Origin: G020354785 sp964461435
Lineage (GTDB): Bacteria; Bacteroidota; Bacteroidia; Bacteroidales; UBA10428
DNA: 64,000 nt
NCBI GenBank assembly: GCA_964461435.1
Contig: CAYWUI010000011.1
Location: 9,910 to 73,909 of the forward strand
Reading direction: 5' to 3'
Below are positions 24,255 through 33,560 of this stretch, piece after piece; the first letter of the stretch is position 1, and every line of letters starts with the position of its first letter. The position numbers were made by a program, and so were the translations under genes. The notes below the pieces were generated by a model. It was not told where the DNA came from and searched no databases. It saw nothing but the letters and a program-made list of their open reading frames with translations.

Positions 24255-26237
24255 TTACTCGGTGCAACTGGTCCGGAAATATGTAAATGAATGATCTTCG
24301 GCTCCTGCAGGTCCTTTCAAGCAATTAAAGAAATTAAACCATGATGTGCTTTCCAGGACTAATCTCTGTTCGTATGTTGTCCCGACAAGCCTGATTGCTT
24401 TTTCCCCGCTTGTTTCGATACAAAAAGGCATTCTGAACCCGTCATCCACTTCTGTCCATTTATATGTAAAAACAAGATTATCTGAATTTATAATGAACGA
24501 ATATTGAATTACCGGTAATCTTGTTTCGTAAAGATATTTCTTAAAAAAAGGCGTGTAATTTTCTTTTGTTTCTTTGTTTACAAAATTAATAAAGCAGTCC
24601 GTATCAACAATTTTATAGCTGTTCTGATTATAAAAGTCCTTTATTATTTTAAAAAACAGGGAATCATTATCGATGGTGCATCTCAGGCAGTGCAGCATCA
24701 TTGCACCTTTTGTATAAATATCATTACCTGCAAAGCTGTTTTCATTTACATCCCTGTTTTCAACCATGGGCCAGAAATTATAGATGTAGTTACATTTATT
24801 ACCTAATTCATAGAGATATTCTTCTTTACCGAAAACGTGTTCAATAAACAGCAGTTCCGAATAGGTTGCAAATGCCTCATGAATCCATGCATCAGCCATA
24901 TCGCCTGCCGAAACGGAGTTTCCCCACCACTCGTGAGCTGCCTCATGTACGATAATATAATCGTACTTATTATTCCTGTAACCATGATCATTTTTATTGC
25001 CGTAGGAATTGCCGTAAGCTATAGCTGTCTGGTGTTCCATGCCTGCATAGGGTGATTCCACAAGTCCGAATCCGTCCCTTATAAAGGGGTATTTACCGTA
25101 AATATCACTGTAAAATCCTACAACCTCAAGTGCCTGTTTAAAGTGCTGCATGGCTTTATCCAGGTTGTAAGGCAACACATGGTATTTCATCAGTAATTTA
25201 TCATTATCAGCCATTATTAAGGTATCATTAAACTGGGTGTACTTACCCATATAGAAGGTGACATTGTAATTATTTATAGGGTAGCTCACAAACCATACAA
25301 AGCGCTTGTATGAATTATCAGCTTCTTCTGTTCTCCTTAATACTCCGTTTGATACAGCTACATATCTGTCAGGGACTTCAATATTAATTGTCATCGAATC
25401 GGGTTCATCGGTAAGGTGATCTTTGTTGGGCCACCACGAGCTTGCACCAAGATGCTCGCATGCTACGGCCACCCATCTGTTGAACTTTTTATCCCTCTTC
25501 CATACAAAACCGCCTTTCCATGGCGGGTCTTCGGCTACGCCCGGTTTCCCGGAATATTCTACCGTAACAATATTCTTTTCCCCCGGTGTCAGTTCACGAG
25601 GAAATTTTATGAAAACAGCATTGAATTCCCTCATAAAATCAAGTTCCTGGTTATTCCATCTGATGGAACTGATTGTATAATTTTCAAACAGATCGATCTG
25701 GATATGCCTGCAGGAATCCAGCACAATAAAGTATATATCGTTGCTTCCGCTAATCTTTTTTCCTTTTGGAATTATCCTTACTTTAAGATCATAATAATAA
25801 ACATCAAAACATGTTCTTTCAGGCCTTAATGCTCCCCTGAGCGTGTCTGCCCTGGTGTAACCGGGGCGGTAATTATTTTCAGGCAATAATTCCTGTTTTT
25901 TATAATAGAACTTTTTAAGGAACTTTAATTTATAGGAAGGATCGCAATAATACCTGATGAGGGAGGATTTTCTGTTAAATCCAAAGGCAACAGCGTTAAG
26001 AAAGTCCAGGCATGCCCTGTCATTATCTCCCAGCTTTAATCTTGCAAGTCCCCTGTTGTATATGGCATTCGGATTACCCGGATTTATCATGAGATACTCG
26101 TTCATTTTATCTATTACCCCGTGATAGTTTTCTTTAATGAAGCAATCTACAGCTTTATTCCAAATTGTATCTGCATTCTTGGCTCTTACTCCGGAAGTAA
26201 GTACTATAAATACAAAAGTGATTGCCAGTAGCCTCAT
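24255..26237 (-). CDS. M1 family zinc aminopeptidase with N-terminal TPR region
   Basis: Signal peptide (to ~residue 19), TPR-like helices at ~25-100 (A-I-Y-N-R-G-L-A-R-L-K-L-G-D), then the M1 saddle and gluzincin domain. The exopeptidase G-x-M-E-N motif is seen as Y-A-G-M-E-H, and the zinc site is H-E-A-A-H-E-W-W (His431, His435) with the third ligand Glu about 19 residues on in A-W-I-H-E-A-F-A-T-Y-S-E. Catalytic residues look intact. Probably a periplasmic or outer-surface aminopeptidase. Last gene of a minus-strand run with the DUF1573 protein and meaB; 7 bases separate it from meaB. Confidence 0.9.
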   Translation of the reverse strand: MRLLAITFVFIVLTSGVRAKNADTIWNKAVDCFIKENYHGVIDKMNEYLMINPGNPNAIYNRGLARLKLGDNDRACLDFLNAVAFGFNRKSSLIRYYCDPSYKLKFLKKFYYKKQELLPENNYRPGYTRADTLRGALRPERTCFDVYYYDLKVRIIPKGKKISGSNDIYFIVLDSCRHIQIDLFENYTISSIRWNNQELDFMREFNAVFIKFPRELTPGEKNIVTVEYSGKPGVAEDPPWKGGFVWKRDKKFNRWVAVACEHLGASSWWPNKDHLTDEPDSMTINIEVPDRYVAVSNGVLRRTEEADNSYKRFVWFVSYPINNYNVTFYMGKYTQFNDTLIMADNDKLLMKYHVLPYNLDKAMQHFKQALEVVGFYSDIYGKYPFIRDGFGLVESPYAGMEHQTAIAYGNSYGNKNDHGYRNNKYDYIIVHEAAHEWWGNSVSAGDMADAWIHEAFATYSELLFIEHVFGKEEYLYELGNKCNYIYNFWPMVENRDVNENSFAGNDIYTKGAMMLHCLRCTIDNDSLFFKIIKDFYNQNSYKIVDTDCFINFVNKETKENYTPFFKKYLYETRLPVIQYSFIINSDNLVFTYKWTEVDDGFRMPFCIETSGEKAIRLVGTTYEQRLVLESTSWFNFFNCLKGPAGAEDHSFTYFRTSCTE

Positions 26238-26244
26238 ATTGTTA

Positions 26245-27354
26245 TTATTTTCTTTTCTGCGCGGATTTTTTCCTGTAATACTCGTTTAACAATAATTTAG
26301 CTGCAGCAAATGAACTTATCTCGTCATTGAGAACTTTTTTTTCATATTCGCTTAAAAGGTTTCTAATATTAACACAACTATAGAATTTATCCTTTATACT
26401 CTGGTTTATTGTCTCATATAACCAGTAACGTGCCTGCTCCCTTCTATGTTTTTCAAAGAATTTATTCCTTTTTGTATATTTTCTATATTCAAGAACAGTA
26501 TCCCAGATCTTGTCCAGCCCTTCGTTTTTTATGGACGAGCATGTCATAACTTGTGGTATCCAGCCGGATTCCAATGGCCGGTAAAGGTGAAGGGCATTTT
26601 TAAAATCCTGTTGTGCCCTCCCTGCATTTTTCATATTATTTCCATCTGCTTTGGTAATTACTATAATGTGGGCCTTTTCCATAATACCTCTTTTTGTACC
26701 CTGCAGCTCGTCACCGGCGCCTGCCAGCATAAGCAATATAAAAAAGTCAACCATGGAATGCACGGCGGTTTCCGACTGGCCTACACCAACGGTTTCAATA
26801 AATATGGTATCATATCCTGCAGCTTCACAGAGAATTACAGTTTCTCTTGTTTTTCGTGCAACTCCACCAAGAGTGCCTGATGACGGAGATGGCCGGATGA
26901 ACACGTTTGGATGGCTAGCCAGAAGTCCCATACGTGTTTTATCACCCAGGATACTCCCTTTAGTCCGTTCACTGCTGGGATCTATTGCCAGTACAGCAAG
27001 TTTATGGTTTTTAGCTACAAGCTGTAATCCAAGAGCTTCAATGAAGGAACTTTTACCTACTCCTGGAACACCAGTGATACCAACTCTTATTGATTTACCT
27101 GAATAAGGTATGCACTTCTCAATAGTTTCCTGTGCTATTTCGAAATGATCCGGCAGTTTACTCTCCGTGAGAGTTATGGCCTGGCTTAAGACCGTACAGT
27201 TCCCTTTAAGAATACCTTTAACCAGTTCATCAGAAGTTAACAGTTTTTTCTTTTTTCGCCTTATTATTTTGACGGCATTTTTATTTATTGAAGGAGGTTG
27301 TGGTATGCCATCACTTACAATAAGTGTATTTTTATGCTTTGTCTTTTTTTTCAC
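26245..27354 (-). CDS. meaB: MeaB/ArgK-type G-protein chaperone of methylmalonyl-CoA mutase
   Basis: Residues ~85-340 form a MeaB GTPase: P-loop G-V-P-G-V-G-K-S-S (95-103), the family hallmark A-I-D-P-S-S-x-x-T-x-G-S-I-L-G-D-K-T-R-M, E-T-V-G-V-G-Q-S, and T-K-A-D for guanine. MeaB loads and protects the B12 cofactor of methylmalonyl-CoA mutase. The mutase genes are not in the window. The N-terminus has a ~40-residue Lys-rich extension. The start codon overlaps the end of the DUF1573 gene by four bases, which indicates translational coupling. Confidence 0.93.
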   Translation of the reverse strand: MKKKTKHKNTLIVSDGIPQPPSINKNAVKIIRRKKKKLLTSDELVKGILKGNCTVLSQAITLTESKLPDHFEIAQETIEKCIPYSGKSIRVGITGVPGVGKSSFIEALGLQLVAKNHKLAVLAIDPSSERTKGSILGDKTRMGLLASHPNVFIRPSPSSGTLGGVARKTRETVILCEAAGYDTIFIETVGVGQSETAVHSMVDFFILLMLAGAGDELQGTKRGIMEKAHIIVITKADGNNMKNAGRAQQDFKNALHLYRPLESGWIPQVMTCSSIKNEGLDKIWDTVLEYRKYTKRNKFFEKHRREQARYWLYETINQSIKDKFYSCVNIRNLLSEYEKKVLNDEISSFAAAKLLLNEYYRKKSAQKRK

Positions 27355-28469
27355 ATTTCAACAATTCCTTCGAGCCATAGCAATATTTTCGGATTGACAG
27401 GATCATTTGTTATTACGGTAATCATCTTTTTCTGATTCCCTTTCCTGCCGGCAGAATTGAAAACTGCCTTTACCTGGGTATTATCATCGGGCTCAATTAC
27501 GGTTTTCCTGGGGGCAACAGCTGTACATCCGCACGTTGCCCAGATTCTTCTGATAATAAGATCACTTTTTCCTGTATTTTTTAAAATAAAATTATGTTCA
27601 ATTTTTTTACCCTGCTTTATTGTGCCAAAATTAAATGTTCTTGAATCAAAGTCTGCTCTTGGAGCATTTGCTTTTTTATCATCTGTAAGACCGCTAAAAT
27701 CTTCCGTGATAGTTGCAGTGACAGTAAGCATATTGTTATTCGGAATTTCGTCATTAACAGTAAGATAAAGTCTGTCTATTGTCCTGTCCCACTCATTTTT
27801 TAATGCTGAGTTGTAAGTTATTTCAATTATTCCCTCCCCGGCGGGTTCTAATATTTCGGGCTTAAAACCAATTGTCAGAAATTCAGGTATATTCTTTAAG
27901 GCTGGCTTTATGGATTTTTCAGCAGAACTGTTCGCTATTTTGATAGTCCTGCTTTCAGTGGTCCCCTTTACAATTTCATTAAAGGCTACGTGAGTGTATT
28001 TTAACCTGAGGTCCCCCATCTCATATTTATATTCACTGATGATCCTTGCAATTTTTTGTTCTGTAGTAACTTCTCCCTCGTCTGTGCTGACCGTTCCTTT
28101 GATTTTTAATATAACAGGCTGACTTTCAGCATTGCTATTGATTGTGATTGATTTGGAAAAAGGGCCTGGCCTGCCCTTTGGATTGAATCTCACTGTAACC
28201 GAGCCTGACTGGCCCGGGATTACAGGTTCTTTTGTCCACTCAGGAGTTGTACAACCGCATGAAGTTTTTACATCATTTATAATGAAGGGCATATCCCCGA
28301 TATTCACAAAGCTGAATTCGTGAAACACATAGCCGGCATCAATGTTTATGACACCAAAATCATAGACTTCTTCTTCAAACCTTATCTTTGCTTTGTTTAT
28401 CTGGGCTGAAATCCCTGTAAACAGAAACAATGAAACGAAGATGACATAAAGCAGTTTTAAATTTTTCAT
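27351..28469 (-). CDS. Secreted protein with two DUF1573 domains
   Basis: Signal peptide MKNLKLLYVIFVSLFLFTGISAQ, then two DUF1573 (ASPM/Hydin-like immunoglobulin) domains: first at ~25-130 with F-V-N-I-G-D and T-S-C-G-C-T-T, and second at ~265-370 with F-N-F-G-T-I-K-Q-G and A-T-C-G-C-T-A-V. Between them is a related beta domain without the C-G-C motif. Such proteins are very common in Bacteroidota, often as envelope proteins of unknown role. It is the first gene of a three-gene overlapping run. A minus-strand TAATTTTG at 28532-28525 is a possible -7 element. Confidence 0.85.
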   Translation of the reverse strand: MKNLKLLYVIFVSLFLFTGISAQINKAKIRFEEEVYDFGVINIDAGYVFHEFSFVNIGDMPFIINDVKTSCGCTTPEWTKEPVIPGQSGSVTVRFNPKGRPGPFSKSITINSNAESQPVILKIKGTVSTDEGEVTTEQKIARIISEYKYEMGDLRLKYTHVAFNEIVKGTTESRTIKIANSSAEKSIKPALKNIPEFLTIGFKPEILEPAGEGIIEITYNSALKNEWDRTIDRLYLTVNDEIPNNNMLTVTATITEDFSGLTDDKKANAPRADFDSRTFNFGTIKQGKKIEHNFILKNTGKSDLIIRRIWATCGCTAVAPRKTVIEPDDNTQVKAVFNSAGRKGNQKKMITVITNDPVNPKILLWLEGIVEM

Positions 28470-28599
28470 TTTCCGGTATTGTAAAATTTTAATTGTTGTA
28501 AATTATTTTTAGTTGCAAGAAAAGCAAAATTAGAAAAAAATAAAATAATAAATTAATTTTATATTGTCTTTGGATGAATAGTTATCAATATAACATTGC

Positions 28600-31500
28600 A
28601 TGATGATGAAACTCTCGAGGATGATATTTTTTTATTCTCTGCTTTTTGTTTTCCCAAGTGTATATAGCCAGTTTTATAACGGCCATAAGATGAGATTCGG
28701 AAAAAACAGGGTTCAGTACAGTGATTTTTACTGGGAGTTTTACCGCTATGATAATTTCGATATATATTTTAACCAGTTCGGCATGGAACTCGCACAATAT
28801 ACTGCAGATTTTGCATTAAAGGAAATGCCGCGCATTGAAAGGCTTTTTAATTATAACCTGGATAAGCGAATAGTTTTTATCGTTTTTAATAAACTGTCAG
28901 ATTTCAGACAAAGCAATATAGGGTTGGTAACGGGCCAAAATGAATATAATATAGGAGGGGTAACAACAATTAGCAGGAACAAGGTGTTTCTTTATTTTGA
29001 AGGAGACTACGTCAAATTCGAAGAACAAATTACTGCAGCAATTGCAAAAGTATTAATTAACGAAATACTATATGGGTTTGAATTGAAAGATAATGTTACT
29101 AACTCAACGCTGATTAATCTGCCCGAATGGTATTTTGAGGGACTGGTTTCTTATGTGTCAAAAGGCTGGAACTTTGAAATAGAGAATAAAGTTAAAGATG
29201 GTATAATAAATAAAAGATACAAAAAGTTTAACCGTCTTATAGGAGAAGATGCCGTTTATGCCGGACATTCGTTCTGGAAATATATAGCCGACACCTATGG
29301 AGAATCTGTGATACCGAGCATTATTTATCTTACAAGAATAAACAAAAATTCCAACTCATGCTTCCTCTATGCACTGGGCTTCTCGCTGAAGCAGCTATCC
29401 TATGACTGGATGAGTTATTATTTGGATCTTTATAAAGAAGATCAATCTCGTCAAAGCTTATCTGAAACAGGCAAAATCCTGAAACACCCGCGCAGAAAAC
29501 GTGTTTACCAGCAAATAAAAATCAGTCCGGATAAAAAGTATATATCATACGTAACTAATGAGTCTGGGCAATATAAGATATGGCTTTATAACTCCGAAAC
29601 CAATAAACGTAAAAAGATTATCAGAAGAGAGCATAAACTTGAGCAGATTACTGACTATTCTTATCCTGTTTTGGCATGGCATCCCTCGGGAAAAATATTG
29701 ACATTTATTACTGAAGAAGAGGGAGGATTAAGGCTGTATTATTACACACTGGCAACAAAAACACTGGAGGTAAGAAATTTTTATTATTTTGAAAAAATAC
29801 TCGATTATTCGTTTTCTGATGATGGTTCACTATTTGTTTTCTCGGGGGTAAAGAAAGGCAAAACGGATATATTTGTATATACCATAGCTTCCGGCACATT
29901 TCAGCAGATAACAAATGATTATGCTGATGACTTTAATCCGAGGTTTATTAACAATTCCGAACAGATTGTTTTTTCATCCAACAGGTATTCCGATACCCTT
30001 GACAGTGAAATTAACGACAGGAGAAAGGCTTTAAGTCATAATTTGTTTATATATGATTATAAGAACAGGGATAATGAGCTTATACGCCTGTCAGATGACA
30101 AATTTGCGAATAATATTCAGCCTTATGAGCTAAGTAAAAACAAGTTTCTTATACTTAATGATAAAAGCGGTATAATAAACAGGTATGTATCCCGGTTTGA
30201 TAGCACAATTAGTTATGTTGATACTGTTGTACATTACAGATACTACTCCAAATCCTTTCCTGTTTCTGATTATTCCAGGAATATCATTGAACATGATTAT
30301 AATCAGAAAGCAGGAAAACTGGGAGAAATAATTTTTGATGACGGGAGGTATCAAATATATGATCATCCAATCGATGAAGAAATTGTTCCAAGAGAGGAGC
30401 ATGAGCCTACTGAATTCAGAAAGATATTCACAAAGAAAATAGCTGAGAGGGACAGCATTGAAAATACCGACAGGAAAGACATGAGCATTCAGTCAATTAA
30501 AGATAATACCATTATTACCAGTGACAGGGACACATTTGTTTTTAATGAATATGAGATTGACATTAACAATTATATTTTTGAAAAAGAAAAGATCAATTAT
30601 TACAATTCAAAGCTGAAAGATAAAAATATAACCCTGTCTTTAGATACAGCCGAGAAAAAGAGGCCCAAAATACGGATATATCAGACAGCTTTTTATCAGA
30701 ATTATATTGTTAACCAGGTTGACTTTAGTTTCTTAAATGAATCTTACCAGGCATTTACGGGTGGGGCTGTATACTTTAATCCGGGCATGAATCTGCTTTT
30801 TAAAATAGGGACAAATGATTTGTTTGATGATTATAAAATTACCGGCGGATTAAGGTTGTCATCCGACTTTAACAGTAATGAATATCTTATTAGTGTTGAA
30901 GATCTTAAGAAGCGTCTCGACAAGCAAATAGTCTTTCACAGGCAGACTTTCAGGAATGAAGGTGAAGAGGAGGGAGAAGTGTTTACAGTTAAAACCCATA
31001 CCCACGAACTGTCATTTATTTTCAGGTATCCATTTGACCAGGTCAAATCATGGGTTAGAACCTTAACTTTCAGGAGCGACAGGACGGTATATCTTGCCAC
31101 TGATATTAATTATCTTGGTAAAGCGAACATATATAAAACATGGGTTGGTTTGAAGGTCGAATATATATTTGATAATACCAGGTCCCTGGGGATGAATCTG
31201 CCAAGCGGCACCAGGTACAAATTGTTCGGTGAGTTATATCAGCAGGTAAATGACAATTTCGATGATTTGATTGTCCTGGGAATTGACTTCAGGCATTATA
31301 TAAAGATACACAGGAATCTAATCTGGGCTAACAGATTTGCTGCAAGCACATCACAGGGATCAAGCAAACTGGTATATTATCTGGGAGGGGTTGATAACTG
31401 GACAAATATTACTCCTTTTAAGGTGCCCACATTTATTCCTTTAAGCGAGATACCCATAAATACCGAAGCTAACTATGCATATCAAACTGTAGCCACAAAC

Positions 31501-31905
31501 ATGAGGGGATTTTCCCAAAATGTAAGAAATGGCAACAATTTTGCCTTAATTAATACGGAAATCCGCTGGCCGATAATAAAATACTTGGCCAATTACCCAA
31601 TAAGTAATAGTTTTTTAGAGAATTTTCAGATTGTCGGATTTTTTGATATCGGTACTGCATGGTCCGGGTTAACGCCCTATTCCAAGGAGAATGCTTACGA
31701 TAAACAGGTGATTCCTCCCGATGGAAATGGAAATCCTATAACAATTATAATTGATACCAACAGGGAACCATTAGTTGCTGGTTATGGGGTCGGACTCCGT
31801 TCACAGCTGCTGGGCTATTTTGTAAGGCTTGACTGGGCCTGGGGAATTGAAGACGGTAAGATACGCGATAGAATTTTCTATTTTTCACTAAGCCTGGATT
31901 TTTAA
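28600..31905 (+). CDS. Large TolB-like (PD40) protein with C-terminal outer-membrane barrel and degenerate peptidase-like N-terminus
   Basis: Signal peptide (to ~residue 23) followed by a domain like the MA-type gluzincins: the P-E-W-Y-F-E-G-L-V-S-Y segment near residue 178 is kept, but the HExxH helix position reads I-A-K-V-L-I-N-E-I, so zinc catalysis is unlikely. Residues ~300-480 contain PD40/WD40-like TolB repeats (I-S-P-D-K-K-Y-I-S-Y, F-S-S-N-R-Y-S). The last ~430 residues look like an Omp85/surface-antigen-type barrel ending F-Y-F-S-L-S-L-D-F. Related large proteins are frequent in Bacteroidota without known function. It is monocistronic. Confidence 0.78.
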   Translation: MMMKLSRMIFFYSLLFVFPSVYSQFYNGHKMRFGKNRVQYSDFYWEFYRYDNFDIYFNQFGMELAQYTADFALKEMPRIERLFNYNLDKRIVFIVFNKLSDFRQSNIGLVTGQNEYNIGGVTTISRNKVFLYFEGDYVKFEEQITAAIAKVLINEILYGFELKDNVTNSTLINLPEWYFEGLVSYVSKGWNFEIENKVKDGIINKRYKKFNRLIGEDAVYAGHSFWKYIADTYGESVIPSIIYLTRINKNSNSCFLYALGFSLKQLSYDWMSYYLDLYKEDQSRQSLSETGKILKHPRRKRVYQQIKISPDKKYISYVTNESGQYKIWLYNSETNKRKKIIRREHKLEQITDYSYPVLAWHPSGKILTFITEEEGGLRLYYYTLATKTLEVRNFYYFEKILDYSFSDDGSLFVFSGVKKGKTDIFVYTIASGTFQQITNDYADDFNPRFINNSEQIVFSSNRYSDTLDSEINDRRKALSHNLFIYDYKNRDNELIRLSDDKFANNIQPYELSKNKFLILNDKSGIINRYVSRFDSTISYVDTVVHYRYYSKSFPVSDYSRNIIEHDYNQKAGKLGEIIFDDGRYQIYDHPIDEEIVPREEHEPTEFRKIFTKKIAERDSIENTDRKDMSIQSIKDNTIITSDRDTFVFNEYEIDINNYIFEKEKINYYNSKLKDKNITLSLDTAEKKRPKIRIYQTAFYQNYIVNQVDFSFLNESYQAFTGGAVYFNPGMNLLFKIGTNDLFDDYKITGGLRLSSDFNSNEYLISVEDLKKRLDKQIVFHRQTFRNEGEEEGEVFTVKTHTHELSFIFRYPFDQVKSWVRTLTFRSDRTVYLATDINYLGKANIYKTWVGLKVEYIFDNTRSLGMNLPSGTRYKLFGELYQQVNDNFDDLIVLGIDFRHYIKIHRNLIWANRFAASTSQGSSKLVYYLGGVDNWTNITPFKVPTFIPLSEIPINTEANYAYQTVATNMRGFSQNVRNGNNFALINTEIRWPIIKYLANYPISNSFLENFQIVGFFDIGTAWSGLTPYSKENAYDKQVIPPDGNGNPITIIIDTNREPLVAGYGVGLRSQLLGYFVRLDWAWGIEDGKIRDRIFYFSLSLDF

Positions 31906-31963
31906 TTATGTTAAATAAAGATAATTTTAACAGGAAATATCTTTTAAGAATAAATATAAAGTA

Positions 31964-31971
31964 TAAATTTG
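31964..31971 (+). promoter_or_regulatory. Candidate -7 element for the ferredoxin gene
   Basis: TAAATTTG matches TAnnTTTG, 28 bases before the ATG at 31999. Only a run TTTT near 31942 is at the -33 position. Confidence 0.45.
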
Positions 31972-31998
31972 TCTATTTATTAATTAAAACTAAATGTT

Positions 31999-32187
31999 AT
32001 GGCTTACAGAATAAATGATGAATGCACTGCTTGCGGAATATGTTTACCTGAATGTCCTAATAGTGCTATAAGTGAGGGCGATCCCTATGTAATAGATCCT
32101 GACAAATGTAACGAATGTGAAGGATTCCATGATGTACCCCAGTGCAAGGATGTTTGTCCTGTTGATGCTGTGGAGCATGCGGATTAA
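31999..32187 (+). CDS. Small 2[4Fe-4S] ferredoxin
   Basis: 62 residues with the two-cluster bacterial ferredoxin pattern: C-T-A-C-G-I-C-x-x-x-C-P near the start, and C-N-E-C, then an eight-residue insert (E-G-F-H-D-V-P-Q) before C-K-D-V-C-P-V-D. This longer loop is typical of the YfhL-like/Allochromatium-type subgroup. It carries low-potential electrons in anaerobic metabolism. It has its own promoter and a strong terminator directly downstream. Confidence 0.93.
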   Translation: MAYRINDECTACGICLPECPNSAISEGDPYVIDPDKCNECEGFHDVPQCKDVCPVDAVEHAD

Positions 32188-32208
32188 AGTGCATATCTCA
32201 AGAATTAG

Positions 32209-32230
32209 AAGTCTGCCTCACGGCAGACTT
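32209..32230 (+). terminator. Intrinsic terminator after the ferredoxin gene
   Basis: AAGTCTGCC at 32209-32217 pairs perfectly with GGCAGACTT at 32222-32230 around a TCAC loop, followed by a T run to 32237. The best rho-independent terminator in the window; it may also serve the convergent gene ending at 32236. Confidence 0.9.
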
Positions 32231-32235
32231 TTTTT

Positions 32236-32631
32236 TTATTTTGAAGCTGTAAGCCATTGATCGGCATTTAACATCCAGTCTTCAATTTGCATTTCTTCTT
32301 CCTTTACAGGTTCATCATTTATTATACTTTTTTCCCACGGATTAACACTAAACTCATTAAGCATCCAGCTTTCGATATTCATTTCTTCATCAATAGCTTC
32401 TTCATAAGTATTCTGGTTACTGGTGCCGGTAGTCATATTAAGTACACAGTCTGACTTTCTTGTCAGGTTGTCCAGTACCTCCGGTAATGACTTTTTAAAA
32501 TTGCTGGTATTTAAGTATAACCCCTGGCTAGCGGATTTCTGGCTGAAGATTCCGGTTATCATGAATACTGATAATAAGATAACAGTATATGTTCTTTTCA
32601 GAATTGCAGGTTGTTTGGTTATAGTTTTCAT
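32236..32631 (-). CDS. Small secreted protein with two copies of an acidic E-x-W-M-L-N motif
   Basis: 131 residues with a signal peptide (hydrophobic stretch at ~16-28, ending F-S-Q). A single Cys lies mid-sequence. The C-terminal half holds two similar motifs: E-E-M-N-I-E-S-W-M-L-N and E-E-M-Q-I-E-D-W-M-L-N, about 33 residues apart. I have seen such short E/W-rich repeats in small exported Bacteroidota proteins but know no function. Probably periplasmic or surface-bound. Convergent with the ferredoxin gene. Confidence 0.65.
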   Translation of the reverse strand: MKTITKQPAILKRTYTVILLSVFMITGIFSQKSASQGLYLNTSNFKKSLPEVLDNLTRKSDCVLNMTTGTSNQNTYEEAIDEEMNIESWMLNEFSVNPWEKSIINDEPVKEEEMQIEDWMLNADQWLTASK

Positions 32632-32781
32632 TTTATATTCTCCTTTTATTTTGGTTCATAACTTTTTTATTATTCATTTATCATTTATTGTACTACACTT
32701 TGTAATTAATTGGTTATCTGTGTCTTAGTTAAATTCAATTTTAAAAGTTTGATATTTACTGATTAATTTTGAAACATTGTG

Positions 32782-32797
32782 TGTTCGAAAACGAACA
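32782..32797. promoter_or_regulatory. Inverted repeat TGTTCG-N4-CGAACA
   Basis: Perfect six-base arms around AAAA, about 150 bases upstream of the small secreted protein and 90 bases downstream of the rsmI stop. The rest of the spacer 32632-32888 is AT-rich and shows nothing else clear. Possible operator; unproven. Confidence 0.3.
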
Positions 32798-32888
32798 GAA
32801 TTTGTTAAGCTTTTGCTTCTTAAATTCATAACATAAGACTACATAAAACGGAATTTGTTACAGATAAATGAAAAAAAATTTTAAAAAA

Positions 32889-33560
32889 TTATGATTGTGG
32901 TCCCAATACAATTACTATTTCACCTTTAACAGTTTTGAATGCAAAATGTTCAGCGAGTTCAGAAAGAGTGCCGCGTATTGTTTCTTCATGTATTTTGGTT
33001 AGTTCTCTGGAAACCGATGCCTTTCGGGAGGGGCCGAAATATTCAATGAGCTGGTTCAGTGTATATGTTAACCTGTGAGGAGCTTCATAGAATACTATGG
33101 TCCGCTTTTCACCGGCTAATTCTTTCAGTCTTTTACTTCTGCCTTTTTTCACAGGCAGGAATCCTTCAAAGCAGAACTTATCGTCAGGCAGTCCGGAATT
33201 AACAAGGGCAGGCACAAATGCTGTGGGTCCCGGCAAACATTCGACATCAATATTGTTTTCAAGACAGGTACGGATTAATAAGTATCCGGGATCCGAAATC
33301 GAAGGTGTGCCTGCATCTGTTACCAGGGCAATTTTTTCTCCGGTTTTTAACCTGGAGACAACGTGGCTGACAGTGCTGTGTTCGTTAAACTTATGATGGG
33401 CACGGAGCCTGGTGGAAATATTATAATGTTTTAACAAATTAGAGGTTTTCCTTGTATCCTCAGCCAGGATCAGATCAGCTTCTTCCAGTATTTTAAGGGA
33501 ACGTAATGTTATGTCTTCGAGATTACCTATGGGTGTTGGTACGATAAACAGTTTACTCAT
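32889..33560 (-). CDS. rsmI: 16S rRNA (cytidine1402-2'-O)-methyltransferase RsmI
   Basis: 223 residues starting V-P-T-P-I-G-N-L-E-D-I-T-L-R, with the RsmI/tetrapyrrole-methylase signatures A-E-D-T-R-K-T, V-T-D-A-G-T-P-S-I-S-D-P-G and P-G-P-T-A. It 2'-O-methylates C1402 of 16S rRNA using SAM, with RsmH acting on the same base. It overlaps the upstream gene by eight bases, so the two are co-transcribed. Slightly short at the C-terminus, as is common in Bacteroidota. Confidence 0.95.
   Translation of the reverse strand: MSKLFIVPTPIGNLEDITLRSLKILEEADLILAEDTRKTSNLLKHYNISTRLRAHHKFNEHSTVSHVVSRLKTGEKIALVTDAGTPSISDPGYLLIRTCLENNIDVECLPGPTAFVPALVNSGLPDDKFCFEGFLPVKKGRSKRLKELAGEKRTIVFYEAPHRLTYTLNQLIEYFGPSRKASVSRELTKIHEETIRGTLSELAEHFAFKTVKGEIVIVLGPQS

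Noticed and set aside
28600..31905. Active zinc peptidase
   Set aside because: No HExxH motif at the expected place.
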